Shown one piece after another: positions 41,940 to 51,765 of a DNA stretch of 64,000 nt; position 1 is the first letter of the stretch, and each line of letters opens with the position of its first letter. This stretch comes from Homoserinibacter sp. YIM 151385 (GTDB taxonomy: Bacteria; Actinomycetota; Actinomycetes; Actinomycetales; Microbacteriaceae): the NCBI RefSeq assembly GCF_027912415.1, contig NZ_CP115175.1, positions 1,178,001 to 1,242,000 on the forward strand. The letters run 5' to 3'. The notes under the pieces are model-generated. The model was given only the letters and a program-made list of their open reading frames with translations, searched no databases and had not been told where the DNA came from. Position numbers and translations under genes: made by a program.

Positions 41940-43454
41940 TTACTGCGTCGCACGCTCCAGCACCAGCTCGCGCACGCGGGCCGCGTCGGCCTGGCCCTTC
42001 ATGGCCTTCATGACGGCGCCGATGATGGCGCCGGCGGCCTGGACCTTGCCGTCCTTGATCTTCGCGAGGACATCGGGCTGGGAGGCGAGGGCCTCGTCGA
42101 TCGCGGCGAGGAGCGCGGTGTCGTCGGAGACGACGGCGAGACCGCGGGCGGCGACCACATCGTCCGGGCGGCCCTCGCCGGCGATGACGCCCTCGAGCAC
42201 CTGACGGGCCAGACGGTCGGTGAGGGTGCCGGACTCGACGAGTGCGATCAGCTCGGAGACGTGCAGCGGGGCGATCAGCGATGCGGGCTCCGCCGAGGTG
42301 GCGTTCGCGATGCGGGTGATCTCGCCCGTCCACCACTTGCGGGCCTGGGCGGGCGCGCCGCCGGCGGCGACCGTCTCCTCGACCTCGACGAGGAGGCCGC
42401 CGTTGACGACATCCCGGAACTCCGCGTCGGTGAAGCCCCACGCCTCCTTGAGGCGGCGGCGGTGCGCGGAGGGCGCCTCGGGGAGCGCTGCGCGGAGCGT
42501 CTCGACGAGCTCGGCGCTCGGCTGCACCGGCAGGAGGTCGGGCTCGGGGAAGTAGCGGTAGTCGTCCGCATCCGACTTGGGGCGACCGGGCGAGGTGGTG
42601 CCGGTGTCCTCGTGCCAGTGGCGGGTCTCCTGGGTGATCGTGCCGCCCTGGCTGAGGATGTGCGCCTGGCGCTGGATCTCGTAGCGGACGGCGCGCTCGA
42701 CGGCGCGGAAGGAGTTCACGTTCTTCGTCTCGGTGCGGGTGCCGAACTTCTCCTGGCCGCGCGGGCGGAGGGAGACGTTCGCGTCGCAGCGGAGGTTGCC
42801 GCGGTCCATGCGCGCCTCGGAGATGCCGAGCGAGCGGACGATGTCGCGGATCGTCGAGACGTAGGCCTTGCCGAGCTCGGGGGCGCGGCCCTCGGCGCCG
42901 ACGATCGGCTTCGTCACGATCTCGACCAGCGGGACGCCGGCGCGGTTGTAGTCGACGAGCGAGTACTCGGCGCCCTGGATGCGACCAGTCGAACCGCCGA
43001 CGTGCGTGAGCTTGCCGGCGTCCTCCTCCATGTGCGCGCGCTCGATGGGGATGGTGAAGGCGGTGCCGTCTTCGAGTTCCACCTCGACGGAGCCCTCGAA
43101 GGCGATCGGCTCGTCGAACTGGCTGATCTGGTAGTTCTTCGCGAGGTCCGGGTAGAAGTAGTTCTTGCGGGCGAAACGCGAGGACTCCGCGATCGAGCAG
43201 CCGAGCGCGAGGCCCAGCGAGATCGAGTACTTGACCGCCTGCTCGTTCACGACCGGCAGCGAGCCCGGGAGGCCGAGGTCGACCGGGGTGATCTGCGTGT
43301 TCGGCTCGGCGCCGTGCCCGCCGGGCGCCGCCGGGTTCGGGGCGTCGCTGAACATCTTCGTCGCGGTCGAGAGCTCGACGTGCACCTCGAAGCCGAGCAC
43401 CGGCTCGTACAGCTCGAGGGCCTTGTCGAAGTCCATGAGGGGTGCCTTTGCCAC
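41940..43454 (-). CDS. gatB: Asp-tRNA(Asn)/Glu-tRNA(Gln) amidotransferase subunit B
   Basis: The product has 504 residues, normal for the family. GatB activates the mischarged aminoacyl-tRNA with ATP and receives ammonia from GatA. Motifs include [70 protein letters not shown] and the YqeY-like tail [27 protein letters not shown] start. It is separated from gatCA by about 4.3 kb of accessory genes, and an atypical gene starts 9 bp after its TAA stop (TAA is uncommon in this window). Confidence 0.96.
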   Translation of the reverse strand: MAKAPLMDFDKALELYEPVLGFEVHVELSTATKMFSDAPNPAAPGGHGAEPNTQITPVDLGLPGSLPVVNEQAVKYSISLGLALGCSIAESSRFARKNYFYPDLAKNYQISQFDEPIAFEGSVEVELEDGTAFTIPIERAHMEEDAGKLTHVGGSTGRIQGAEYSLVDYNRAGVPLVEIVTKPIVGAEGRAPELGKAYVSTIRDIVRSLGISEARMDRGNLRCDANVSLRPRGQEKFGTRTETKNVNSFRAVERAVRYEIQRQAHILSQGGTITQETRHWHEDTGTTSPGRPKSDADDYRYFPEPDLLPVQPSAELVETLRAALPEAPSAHRRRLKEAWGFTDAEFRDVVNGGLLVEVEETVAAGGAPAQARKWWTGEITRIANATSAEPASLIAPLHVSELIALVESGTLTDRLARQVLEGVIAGEGRPDDVVAARGLAVVSDDTALLAAIDEALASQPDVLAKIKDGKVQAAGAIIGAVMKAMKGQADAARVRELVLERATQ

Positions 43455-43467
43455 CCGACGAGTCTAG

Positions 43468-44196
43468 TCAGCAGCCCGGGCCGCGAGGATTCTCCCGGCA
43501 GTCGCGGTCGACCAGCACCGTGTCGACGGATGCCACCCGAAGCTGCAACGGCGGCGCGGCCGACCTGACGGTGCCGATCACGGGCACCCAGCCGGCGCCA
43601 GCCACGCGGTACTCGGCGGAGTATTCGACGACGAGCCGCACCGTGTAGGTGCCGGATCGCGCGTACTCGTGGCTCGTCGGTGTCTCCGAGAAGTCGGGGC
43701 GGTCGAGGGCGTCCCAGGTGGCGCCGCCGGCCCTCGTCGTGCGCTCCGTGCCGTCGCCGTAGCTCCAGTAATACGCCGCCGGCTCGAAGCGGACCTCGGC
43801 GGGCTGATCGAGCAGCTCGCCGGTCTCGACGTGGCGGGACGCATCGCCGACGAAGTTCGCGGGCGTGCGCACGATCGCCCAGGTGCGGGGCTCGGATGCG
43901 GCCGCCGGGCGGTCGGGTGTGAAGGCGGCGATGTCGCGGGCAGTGACAGGCGCGGTCACGTGATAGTCATCGCGGCAGACGCGCATGGGGTCCGGGTCGT
44001 CGTAACAGTTCGGGTCGTTGATGTCGCGCGGAGGCGGAGACGGAGGCGGACCCGACTCGGCTGGATTCCAATCGGCACGTTCAGAATCGCTGATGACCAC
44101 CGAGTCACCGCCTTCGTTGGTGCTCGCGGATAGCCCGTCATCATTCGGCGCCGAGGCGGCGAGTAGCAGTAGCGCCGCGACCGTCATCGCACGCAA
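43468..44196 (-). CDS. Secreted PKD-like domain protein
   Basis: The product has 242 residues with an N-terminal hydrophobic signal segment (MTVAALLLLAAS), a Pro-rich linker with SGPPPSPPPRD, and a PKD-like beta-sandwich: YYWSYGDGTERTTRAGG and SHEYARSGTYTVRLVVEYSAEY. A Cys pair (NCYDDPDPMRVC) may form a disulfide. I chose TTG 44196 because AGGAGG lies 5 bp before it; ATG 44187 is possible. It overlaps the upstream lipoprotein gene by 13 bp. Such lipoprotein/PKD pairs recur in Microbacteriaceae. It ends 13 bp before gatB. Confidence 0.75.
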   Translation of the reverse strand: MRAMTVAALLLLAASAPNDDGLSASTNEGGDSVVISDSERADWNPAESGPPPSPPPRDINDPNCYDDPDPMRVCRDDYHVTAPVTARDIAAFTPDRPAAASEPRTWAIVRTPANFVGDASRHVETGELLDQPAEVRFEPAAYYWSYGDGTERTTRAGGATWDALDRPDFSETPTSHEYARSGTYTVRLVVEYSAEYRVAGAGWVPVIGTVRSAAPPLQLRVASVDTVLVDRDCRENPRGPGC

Positions 44197-44747
44197 GTGG
44201 GCCTCCTGTCGCTGCGGTTTGACTCAACCGGGAGCAGCTCGCCATTGACGAGCCGGAAGGCCACCGCACGCGCAACCATCCGCGGCCCATCGCCCTCCAC
44301 CACGGACGATCCGTTCACATCGAGCACATCCGTATTCGAGTAGTCCACACACATCAGCAGGCGGATCTCCAAGTCTTTGCCCGCGATGACTGACGTCTCA
44401 TGCAAGGTCGCGTTCGTGACGGAGGAGTAGCCGGTCGATCTCCAGTCGTTCTCTCGCGCTCGCTGGAAGCCGAGCTTTTCCTGATCGGATAGGGGCTCGC
44501 CTGCAACCGCGTCGATGCGCTCAGGGTCCTTCCCGCCGTCATGAAGGATCAAGCTTGAGGTTTCCAGAAACCGCTCATACGACTGGACGGCTGCCTTTAG
44601 TGCCTGTTCCTCGGTTTCAATCTCGATCACCGAGACCGTCTCGCTCGGAACTGGGATCGGGTCCGTCGGAGGCGACGGCGTGCACGCCGCCAGGGCGATA
44701 ACGGAACTCAGTGATGCGAGCGAAAGCGCGACTCGGCGAACGGGCAT
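44184..44747 (-). CDS. Hypothetical lipoprotein paired with PKD protein
   Basis: The product has 187 residues. The signal peptide ends in a lipobox (IALAAC, Cys22), followed by a Pro-rich linker and an alpha/beta domain with ALKAAVQSYERFLETSSLILHDGG and LLMCVDYSNTDVLDVNG. The domain resembles small NTF2-like secreted folds, but this is a weak impression. It overlaps the PKD gene and is of lower GC than the window average. The function is unknown. The ATG has no strong ribosome site and may be near the 5' end of the transcript. Confidence 0.65.
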   Translation of the reverse strand: MPVRRVALSLASLSSVIALAACTPSPPTDPIPVPSETVSVIEIETEEQALKAAVQSYERFLETSSLILHDGGKDPERIDAVAGEPLSDQEKLGFQRARENDWRSTGYSSVTNATLHETSVIAGKDLEIRLLMCVDYSNTDVLDVNGSSVVEGDGPRMVARAVAFRLVNGELLPVESNRSDRRPTCVR

Positions 44748-44801
44748 ACCCGAACCGTAGACCGCCCGGTCCTCCTCCCGAGCGATCTCTCCACAGGCCG
44801 G

Positions 44802-46013
44802 TCAGTGATCCCGCGCGCCCTCCCCCACCGGCGCCCGCACCACGAGCACCGCGACGACCGCCACCACGATGAGCGCCGTCACCGCGAAGGGGATCGGCAG
44901 CACCGGGTCGAGGAGCACGAGCAGCGCGCCCAGCGGCACGACCACGTTGACGAGCCGGTCCGCGTTCTGGCGGATCGCGATCCACCAGATCCCGAGCATG
45001 AACAGCGCGATCGGCACGGTCACGGTGAAGGAGGCGAACGTGGGCGAGAGCTCGCTGTGGTCGGTGATGACGTCGATCTCGACCTCGATGCCCGCCGAGA
45101 AGGCACCGGCGGCGGCGAAGACGACGAAGTGCGTGTAGCCGTAGCGGAGCGAGCTGGCGAAGCTCGTGATGGCGCGGTGGTGGGGCGGCCAGAAGTAGAC
45201 CCACCAGAGTCCCGCGGTGACGACGACGGTGAGCACCGCGATGGAGATGAGCGGCGCCAGCTCCTCCCCGCTGTGGAGGGCCTCGATGATCGCGTTCGCG
45301 GAGGCGAGGAGGCTCTCGCCGAGGAGGATCAGCGTGAAGAGCCCGTAGCGCTCGGTGATGTGGTGCGGGTGCCACGTCGTCCTGACGGCTCGCTCCGCGA
45401 TGAGCGGCACCGACAGCTCGGCGAGCACCAGCACCGCGAAGACCGGCACGAACAGCTCCCCCGGCAGGAGCGGCGTCAGCAGCCAGAGGATCTGCACGGC
45501 GGCGATGCCGATCGCGTAGCGCTGCGCGGTGCGGCGCAGCTCGCCGCCGCGGTGCGCCGCCCGCAGCCATTGGGCGACCATCGCGACGCGCATCACGACG
45601 TACCCGACGATCATGATGCGGAAGTCGCGCTCCTCGAAAGCGGCCGCGATCCCCGCCGCGAGCACGAGCACCCCGCTCATCTGCACGAAGGTCAGCACCC
45701 GGTACAGCCAGTCGTCGACGGCGAAGGAGGTCGCGAACCAGGTGAAGTTCATCCACGCCCACCAGATCGCGAAGAACACCATCGCGAAGCTGAGCACCCC
45801 GTCGAGCACGTGCCCCGCGGTGAGCTCGTGGTGGAGGTTCACGGCGGCGATGCTCACCGCCACCACGAACACCAGATCGAAGAACAGTTCGAGCGGGGAG
45901 GCGGTGCGGCCCGGCTCCTCCGGATCGCGCGGGCGCATGGTCGCCAGGCGAAGGCGCGGGCCGCGACCAGGCAGGGTGGATGCCGTGGCGGCGTCGGCGG
46001 GCTCGGGTGCCAT
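44802..46013 (-). CDS. Low temperature requirement protein A (LtrA) family membrane protein
   Basis: The product has 403 residues with about 11 hydrophobic segments. Family motifs are ASPLELFFDLVFVVAVS near the start, WWAWMNFTWFATSFAVDD, TTWHPHHITERYGLFTLILLGESLLA and WWVYFWPPHHR. LtrA was named for a Listeria mutant unable to grow in the cold; the molecular function is unknown. The ATG begins after a GGAGGAC. It is one of the accessory genes separating gatA from gatB. Confidence 0.88.
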   Translation of the reverse strand: MAPEPADAATASTLPGRGPRLRLATMRPRDPEEPGRTASPLELFFDLVFVVAVSIAAVNLHHELTAGHVLDGVLSFAMVFFAIWWAWMNFTWFATSFAVDDWLYRVLTFVQMSGVLVLAAGIAAAFEERDFRIMIVGYVVMRVAMVAQWLRAAHRGGELRRTAQRYAIGIAAVQILWLLTPLLPGELFVPVFAVLVLAELSVPLIAERAVRTTWHPHHITERYGLFTLILLGESLLASANAIIEALHSGEELAPLISIAVLTVVVTAGLWWVYFWPPHHRAITSFASSLRYGYTHFVVFAAAGAFSAGIEVEIDVITDHSELSPTFASFTVTVPIALFMLGIWWIAIRQNADRLVNVVVPLGALLVLLDPVLPIPFAVTALIVVAVVAVLVVRAPVGEGARDH

Positions 46014-46157
46014 GGGCGGTCCTCCTGGGGGCGGATGCGACGCGGGCGCCGGGGGTCTCGGCGCCGATGAGCGAATCCTGCCAGGCCGGGCGCCTGCGCG
46101 TCACGCGCCGTCCGCGCGGTCGGTCGCCGCATCCCGCACCGTTCCGGCAGACGCCGC

Positions 46158-46196
46158 GGCCCCGGCCGCGCGGAGTCGATCCGCGAGGCCGGGGCC
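46158..46196 (-). terminator. Hairpin after the alpha/beta hydrolase gene
   Basis: A 10-bp stem GGCCCCGGCC/GGCCGGGGCC encloses an inner stem GCGGA/TCCGC with loop GTCGA. It starts 19 bp beyond the stop (46215) of the leftward hydrolase gene, before the LtrA gene. Confidence 0.65.
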
Positions 46197-46214
46197 GTGA
46201 GCGCGACGGGCGGC

Positions 46215-47089
<875 letters not shown>

Positions 47090-47108
47090 ACTCTGCCCGA
47101 CAGCCTAC

Positions 47109-47124
47109 GAGAACGTCCGTTCTC
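47109..47124. promoter_or_regulatory. Operator 2, GAGAACGTCCGTTCTC
   Basis: The arms are identical to operator 1 with a TC centre. The site lies 20 bp before the TetR start. Two equal sites in one divergent gap suggest that the TetR protein controls both genes. Confidence 0.8.
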
Positions 47125-47144
47125 GATCAACTACACTCGGGGGC

Positions 47145-47717
47145 ATGACAGCAGACGCCAAGGTCGCGATCCTCGAGGCGGCCGACCGCCTCTACAACGC
47201 GCGCGGCGTCCAGAGCGTCGGGATGGACGAGCTCCGCACCGCCGCCGGCGTCTCCCTCAAGCGGCTCTACCAGCTGTACCCCTCCAAGGAGGACATCATC
47301 GTGGCGGTCCTCGCGGCCCGGCACCGCGCCTGGGTCGAGGGGCTGGATGCCGCCGTCGCCGCCGCCGCGACCCCGCGCGAGCAGCTCCTCGCCGTCTACG
47401 ACGTCCTCGGGCAGTGGTTCTGCGACCCGGAGTTCCGCGGCTGCGCCTTCATCAACACCTTCGCGGAGCTCGGCGCCGTCTCCCCGCGCCTCGCCGAGAT
47501 CGCGCGCGAGCACAAGCGCGACTTCCAGGCGACCACCGCCGAGCTGGTCCGCCGGGCCGGGGCACCGGCATCCCTCGCGCCCCAGCTCTCGATCCTCGCG
47601 GAGGGCGCGCAGACCACGGCCGCGATCGCGGGCACGCCGGATGCGGCGGCCCAGGCGCGGGATGCGGCGGCCGTGCTCGTGGACGCGGCGCTCGGCGCGG
47701 TGCCCGCGGGTCGGTAG
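47145..47717 (+). CDS. TetR/AcrR family regulator
   Basis: The product has 190 residues. The helix-turn-helix spans ILEAADRLYNARGVQSVGMDELRTAAGVSLKRLYQLYPSK (9-48). The ligand domain contains FRGCAFINTFAELG, typical of the group that controls short-chain or haloperoxidase-like genes. It is divergent from such a hydrolase, and two GAGAACGnnCGTTCTC palindromes lie between. ATG 47145 follows CTCGGGGG. Its 3' end is 11 bp from the end of convergent gatA. Confidence 0.9.
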   Translation: MTADAKVAILEAADRLYNARGVQSVGMDELRTAAGVSLKRLYQLYPSKEDIIVAVLAARHRAWVEGLDAAVAAAATPREQLLAVYDVLGQWFCDPEFRGCAFINTFAELGAVSPRLAEIAREHKRDFQATTAELVRRAGAPASLAPQLSILAEGAQTTAAIAGTPDAAAQARDAAAVLVDAALGAVPAGR

Positions 47718-47728
47718 CGAGGCGGGCC

Positions 47729-49237
47729 CTACAGCGCCGGCGCCGTCGCGAGCAGCGAGCCGCCCCACTGCGCCTCGAGCGCCTGCTCGAGGGCCGCGCC
47801 CACCGTGTACAGGCGCGCATCCTCGCGGGCGGGCGCCATGAACTGGATGCCGACCGGCAGCCCGTCCTCCGGCGCCAGGCCGATGGGGAGCGAGATGCCC
47901 GGGACGCCCGCCAGGTTCGCGGGGATCGTCGTCAGGTCGTTGAGGTACATCGCGAGCGGGTCGTCGAGCTTCGCGCCGAGCTCGAAGGCGGTCGTCGGCG
48001 CGGAGGGCGACACCATGACGTCGACGCCCTCGAAGATGCGCGAGAAGTCGCGCTGGATGAGCGTGCGGACCTTCTGCGCCGAGCCGTAGTAGGCGTCGTA
48101 GTAGCCCGCCGAGAGCGCGTAGGTGCCGAGGATGATGCGGCGCTTCACCTCGGGGCCGAAGCCGGCCTCGCGGGTCGCGGCCATGACGTCCTCGACCGTC
48201 CCGCCGCCCTCGGGCGTCACGCGGAGCCCGAAGCGCACTGAGTCGAACTTGGCGAGGTTCGAGGAGGCCTCCGCGGGGAGGATCAGGTAATACGCGCTGA
48301 TCGCGTACTCGAAGCTCGGCGCGCTGACCTCGACGAGCTCGGCGCCCTGCGCCTCGAGCACGGCGAGCGCCTCGCGGAAGCGCTCGAGGACGCCCGGCTG
48401 GAAGCCCTCGCCGCCCGCGAGCTCGGACACGACGCCGACGCGGACGCCCCTGAGGGCGCCCTCGCGCTGCCCGGCCCGCGCCGCATCCGCGAACGACGGC
48501 CAGGTGTCGGTGAGGGACGTCGAGTCGCGCGGGTCGTGCCCGCCGATGACGTCGTGGAGCAGGCCCGCGTCGAGCACCGTGCGCGACACCGGCCCGATCT
48601 GGTCGAGGGAGGAGGCGAGCGCGATCGCGCCGTAGCGCGAGACGCCGCCGTAGGTCGGCTTCACGCCGACGGAGCCCGTGACGGCGGCCGGCTGGCGGAT
48701 GGACCCGCCCGTGTCGGAGCCGAGCGCGAGCGGGGCCTCGAAGGCCGCGACGGCCGCCGCCGAGCCGCCACCGGATCCACCGGGGATGCGACCCAGATCC
48801 CAGGGGTTCCGGGTCGGCCCGTAGGCGGAGTGCTCGGTGGAGGAGCCCATCGCGAACTCGTCCATGTTCGTCTTGCCGAGCGGCACGAGGCCCGCCTCGC
48901 GGAGCTTCCGGACGGTCGTCGCGTCGTACGGCGGCACCCAGCCCTCGAGGATGCGGGAGCCCGCGGTCGAGGGCATGTCGACCGTGCAGAGCACGTCCTT
49001 GATCGCGACCGGGACGCCCGCGAGCGGGCCGAGGTCCTGCCCGGCGGCGCGCTGGACGTCGACGACCTCCGCCTGCTCCATCGCGTTCTCGTTGAGGTGG
49101 AGGTAGGCGTGCACCTCGCCGTCGACGGCCGCGATGCGGTCGAGGTGGGCGCGGGTGGCCTCGACGCTCGAGACCTCCTTCGCGGCGAGCGCGGCCGAGA
49201 GCTCGGCGGCGCTCAGGCGGGTCAGCTCCTCGCTCAC
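47729..49237 (-). CDS. gatA: Asp-tRNA(Asn)/Glu-tRNA(Gln) amidotransferase subunit A
   Basis: The product has 502 residues. GatA hydrolyses glutamine to give ammonia for the transamidation. The amidase-signature triad is present: Lys80 (VAIKD), Ser155 and nucleophile Ser179 within [11 protein letters not shown] and [14 protein letters not shown] start in GTGA overlap with the gatC stop, so gatC and gatA are translationally coupled. gatB does not follow directly; a convergent TetR gene and others intervene. Confidence 0.96.
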   Translation of the reverse strand: MSEELTRLSAAELSAALAAKEVSSVEATRAHLDRIAAVDGEVHAYLHLNENAMEQAEVVDVQRAAGQDLGPLAGVPVAIKDVLCTVDMPSTAGSRILEGWVPPYDATTVRKLREAGLVPLGKTNMDEFAMGSSTEHSAYGPTRNPWDLGRIPGGSGGGSAAAVAAFEAPLALGSDTGGSIRQPAAVTGSVGVKPTYGGVSRYGAIALASSLDQIGPVSRTVLDAGLLHDVIGGHDPRDSTSLTDTWPSFADAARAGQREGALRGVRVGVVSELAGGEGFQPGVLERFREALAVLEAQGAELVEVSAPSFEYAISAYYLILPAEASSNLAKFDSVRFGLRVTPEGGGTVEDVMAATREAGFGPEVKRRIILGTYALSAGYYDAYYGSAQKVRTLIQRDFSRIFEGVDVMVSPSAPTTAFELGAKLDDPLAMYLNDLTTIPANLAGVPGISLPIGLAPEDGLPVGIQFMAPAREDARLYTVGAALEQALEAQWGGSLLATAPAL

Positions 49238-49533
49238 TGCTCCTCCCCCAGGATCGCGGTGACGCGGAAGCGCGAGCCGTCAGAGTCGGGGGCGCCGGCG
49301 GTGGCCTGCGCGGGCGTGAGGGTCGCGCCGGGGACATCGGGGCGGGTGACGTTCGCGAGCGGGATGGGGTGGCTGGTCGCCGGGACCTCGGGCGTCGCCA
49401 CCTCGCTCACCTTCGCGACCGAGTCGACGATGGAGCCGAGCTCGGTCGTGAGGCTCTCGATCTCCTCCTCGCTCAGGCCGATGCGGGCGAGGCCGGCGAG
49501 GTGGCGAACCACCTCGGGCGTGATCTCAGACAT
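49234..49533 (-). CDS. gatC: Asp-tRNA(Asn)/Glu-tRNA(Gln) amidotransferase subunit C
   Basis: The product has 99 residues: [22 protein letters not shown] at the start and [22 protein letters not shown] toward the end, the belt that wraps GatA and GatB. It is slightly longer at the C-terminus than the usual 95-100 residues only in detail. ATG 49533 follows GGAGACC. It is the first gene of the gatCA unit. Confidence 0.94.
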   Translation of the reverse strand: MSEITPEVVRHLAGLARIGLSEEEIESLTTELGSIVDSVAKVSEVATPEVPATSHPIPLANVTRPDVPGATLTPAQATAGAPDSDGSRFRVTAILGEEQ

Positions 49534-49598
49534 GGGTCTCCGGGGACTCGGTGCGGGGTACCCTGCCATCCTACTGAGGCGCCCGCGGGGCGCTCGCC

Positions 49599-49982
49599 TC
49601 AGGGCAGGTACAGGATGAGCGCGATCGCGACGAGCACGGCGAGGTTCGCCGCGAGGCCCGCGCGCTCGAGTCCGGGGCGGCCGCCCGGCTTCGTCCACGG
49701 CAGCGCCGCCCAGCGGAGGACGGACGCCGCGACGCCGGCGACGACGACCGCCGCGGGCACGAGCCAGGTCCACCAGGGCACGAGCGCGCTCCACGGCGCG
49801 AGCTCGCGCGCGAACAGCAGGGCCGCGGCCGCGTCGATCGCGAGGCCGAGGAGGGCGAGCCGGCTGCGGGCGGCGAAGCCGCCCCGCTCGCCGCGGACCC
49901 GGACGAGCGCCCCCGCGAGGAAGGTGCCCGCGAAGCCGAGCGCGATGACGAGGAGGATGAGGGGGAACAGCTCGGCGATCAT
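49599..49982 (-). CDS. Membrane protein, four helices, hypothetical
   Basis: The product has 127 residues with four hydrophobic segments (about 4-27, 40-60, 68-90 and 105-125) and basic loops (RVRGERGGFAARSR). No family was recognised. The ATG overlaps the stop of the upstream serine hydrolase gene (ATGA), so the two are an operon. It may support that secreted enzyme, but this is only inferred from position. Confidence 0.7.
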   Translation of the reverse strand: MIAELFPLILLVIALGFAGTFLAGALVRVRGERGGFAARSRLALLGLAIDAAAALLFARELAPWSALVPWWTWLVPAAVVVAGVAASVLRWAALPWTKPGGRPGLERAGLAANLAVLVAIALILYLP

Positions 49983-51076
49983 CGGCCCGCCTCCTCGCCC
50001 AGCAGGAGCGCGAAGCCGGCGGCATCGACCGAGGCGCTCGTGTTCGAGACGATCGCGACGGCGCGGCCGGCCTCACGATCGAGCGCCAGCATGCTGCGAT
50101 AGCCGCCGGTGCCGCCGTTGTGCCACGTCACGGCCGTGGTGCCCTCGGCGCCCTCCACCTCGGTCGTGAACCAGGCCCAGCCGACCTCCTGCCCCGGCGC
50201 CTCCTCGAAGCGCGGCTCGAGGGCCCCGGCCCACGGCTCGCGTGCCTCGAGCATGGCGCGCGCCCAGCCCTCGAGGTCGGCGGCGCGCATGCGCACGCTG
50301 CCGGCGGGCGCATAGCTGCCGAGCGTCCACGGCGCGGCCGGGCGGCCGGTGCCGGTGCGCCCGCGCGGCGCATCGGCCGCGAGGTCCTCGGGGCTCGTCG
50401 GCGCGCTCGCGGTGTCGAGCCCCGCCGGGCCGAGCACGCGATCCTCGACGAGCTCCGACCACTCCGCATCCGCCGCGGCGGCGAGCGCCTGCCCGAGCAG
50501 CGCCATCCCCATGTTCGAGTAGGCGACCTCCCCGCGGCCGTCGAGGGAGGCGGCGCGCGCGTCCGCCAGGACGGCGTCCGGCGCCTGCGGGTACGGATCG
50601 CCCGCCCGCACCGACGCCCAGAGGCCGCGTCCGAGCGAGTCGAGACCGCCGCCCGTGCTCGGGAGTCCCGAGCGGTGCAAGGCGAGCTCCTCGAGCGTCA
50701 CCTGCGCGATGGGCGCGTCGCCGAGCTCGAGCAGCTCGCCCACGGGCGTCTCGGGCCTCGCCTCGCCGCGCTCGACGGCCTCGGCGAGGAGCGCCGCGGT
50801 CAGCGTCTTCGTGATCGAGCCGACCTCGACCTCGGTCGACTCGTCGGCGCCGAACCCGGCGAAGCGGGTCGTCTCGCCGTCGATCTCGACGACGATCAGC
50901 TCGTCACGCGCGCCGGGGCTCTCGGCGAGGGCGACCCGGGCGCGCTCGGCGAGGCCGGCATCCCCCGTCACCTCCTCCGAGAGCGCGGGCGGTCGCGGGG
51001 CGGCCGCGATCGCGAGCGCCGCGGTGACGGCGCCGATGAGCACGGCGGCGAGGGTCCGGGTCCTGCGGGTGGTCAC
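49979..51076 (-). CDS. Beta-lactamase family serine hydrolase (class C / esterase type)
   Basis: The product has 365 residues. A signal-anchor (TLAAVLIGAVTAALAIAAA) precedes the catalytic domain. Ser87 and Lys90 form SxxK in VGSITKTL, Tyr186 and Asn188 form YxN in AYSNMGM, and HNGGTGG replaces KTG. Such proteins are D-alanyl-D-alanine peptidases, esterases or peptidases outside the cell, rarely true beta-lactamases. GTG start after AAGGACC. A winged-helix regulator gene lies 44 bp upstream on the same strand. Confidence 0.85.
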   Translation of the reverse strand: MTTRRTRTLAAVLIGAVTAALAIAAAPRPPALSEEVTGDAGLAERARVALAESPGARDELIVVEIDGETTRFAGFGADESTEVEVGSITKTLTAALLAEAVERGEARPETPVGELLELGDAPIAQVTLEELALHRSGLPSTGGGLDSLGRGLWASVRAGDPYPQAPDAVLADARAASLDGRGEVAYSNMGMALLGQALAAAADAEWSELVEDRVLGPAGLDTASAPTSPEDLAADAPRGRTGTGRPAAPWTLGSYAPAGSVRMRAADLEGWARAMLEAREPWAGALEPRFEEAPGQEVGWAWFTTEVEGAEGTTAVTWHNGGTGGYRSMLALDREAGRAVAIVSNTSASVDAAGFALLLGEEAGR

Positions 51077-51120
51077 GATGGTCCTTCCGTCGGGATGGTC
51101 GGTTCGAGGGGCGGCGGGGC

Positions 51121-51660
51121 TCAGGCGGAGGCCGCGAGGATCGCGAGCAGCGGCACGAGGCGCTCGGCCGGGATGCGGGTGCGCCCGCGGGCGGAGGGCA
51201 CGAGCCAGCCCTGCGCCTGCAGCTGCGAGAGGTGGTGGTAGAGCTGGCCGGTCGAGCCGAGCCCGGCCGCCTCGGTGAGCTCGGCGGTGGTCTCGGCGCC
51301 GCCCGCGACGGCCTGGAGGATCGCGAGCCGCACGGGGTGCCCGAGCGCCGCGAGCGCGCCGGCCTGCGCCGTCCAGTCGCGGTCCATGATCGCGTCTGTC
51401 GGCACCCCCATCTGCCATTCGACGGGGCCGGCCGCGAGCTCGACGGCGCCGAGGTACATGACGGCGCCGGGCGACGAGATGCGGGACTTGAGCCCCTTGA
51501 GCGCCCAGAAGGCGTCGTCGAGCGGGTCGGGGGATGCCGTGTCGTGCGGCGCGGGAGGGGTCGCGGTCGCGGTGGCCGGCCCCTCGGCGGATGCCGCAGT
51601 GCCCTCGAGCGCCGCGAGCCGTCGCTCCAGCTCGGCGACGCGCGCCTCGATCTCGTCCAT
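51121..51660 (-). CDS. Winged-helix transcriptional regulator (ArsR-like)
   Basis: The product has 179 residues. A coiled-coil N-terminus (MDEIEARVAELERRLAALEG) and an Ala/Pro linker lead to a central segment of unknown fold and a C-terminal winged helix (LGHPVRLAILQAVAGGAETTAELTE, STGQLYHHLSQLQAQGWL). It probably regulates the serine hydrolase and membrane protein genes downstream and itself. A perfect palindrome AATTACGTAATT lies 17 bp upstream of its ATG. Confidence 0.83.
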   Translation of the reverse strand: MDEIEARVAELERRLAALEGTAASAEGPATATATPPAPHDTASPDPLDDAFWALKGLKSRISSPGAVMYLGAVELAAGPVEWQMGVPTDAIMDRDWTAQAGALAALGHPVRLAILQAVAGGAETTAELTEAAGLGSTGQLYHHLSQLQAQGWLVPSARGRTRIPAERLVPLLAILAASA

Positions 51661-51676
51661 TCACCCAATGTTACGG

Positions 51677-51688
51677 AATTACGTAATT
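51677..51688. promoter_or_regulatory. Palindrome AATTACGTAATT upstream of regulator gene
   Basis: This perfect 12-bp palindrome lies within an unusually AT-rich stretch (51667-51693), between the regulator gene and the divergent META lipoprotein gene. It is a good candidate autoregulatory site. A partial half-site GTTACG precedes it. Confidence 0.65.
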
Positions 51689-51765
51689 GTTGCAAGACCC
51701 TGCGACCCCACAACGAAGCGCACGACCCGCGCGTCTCATGGAGTGACAGATCAGGGAGAGGACCC

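Noticed and set aside
49979-51076. Serine hydrolase considered as a true beta-lactamase
   Set aside because: It has HNG instead of KTG and belongs to the broad class C-like esterase/peptidase group; no resistance context is seen.
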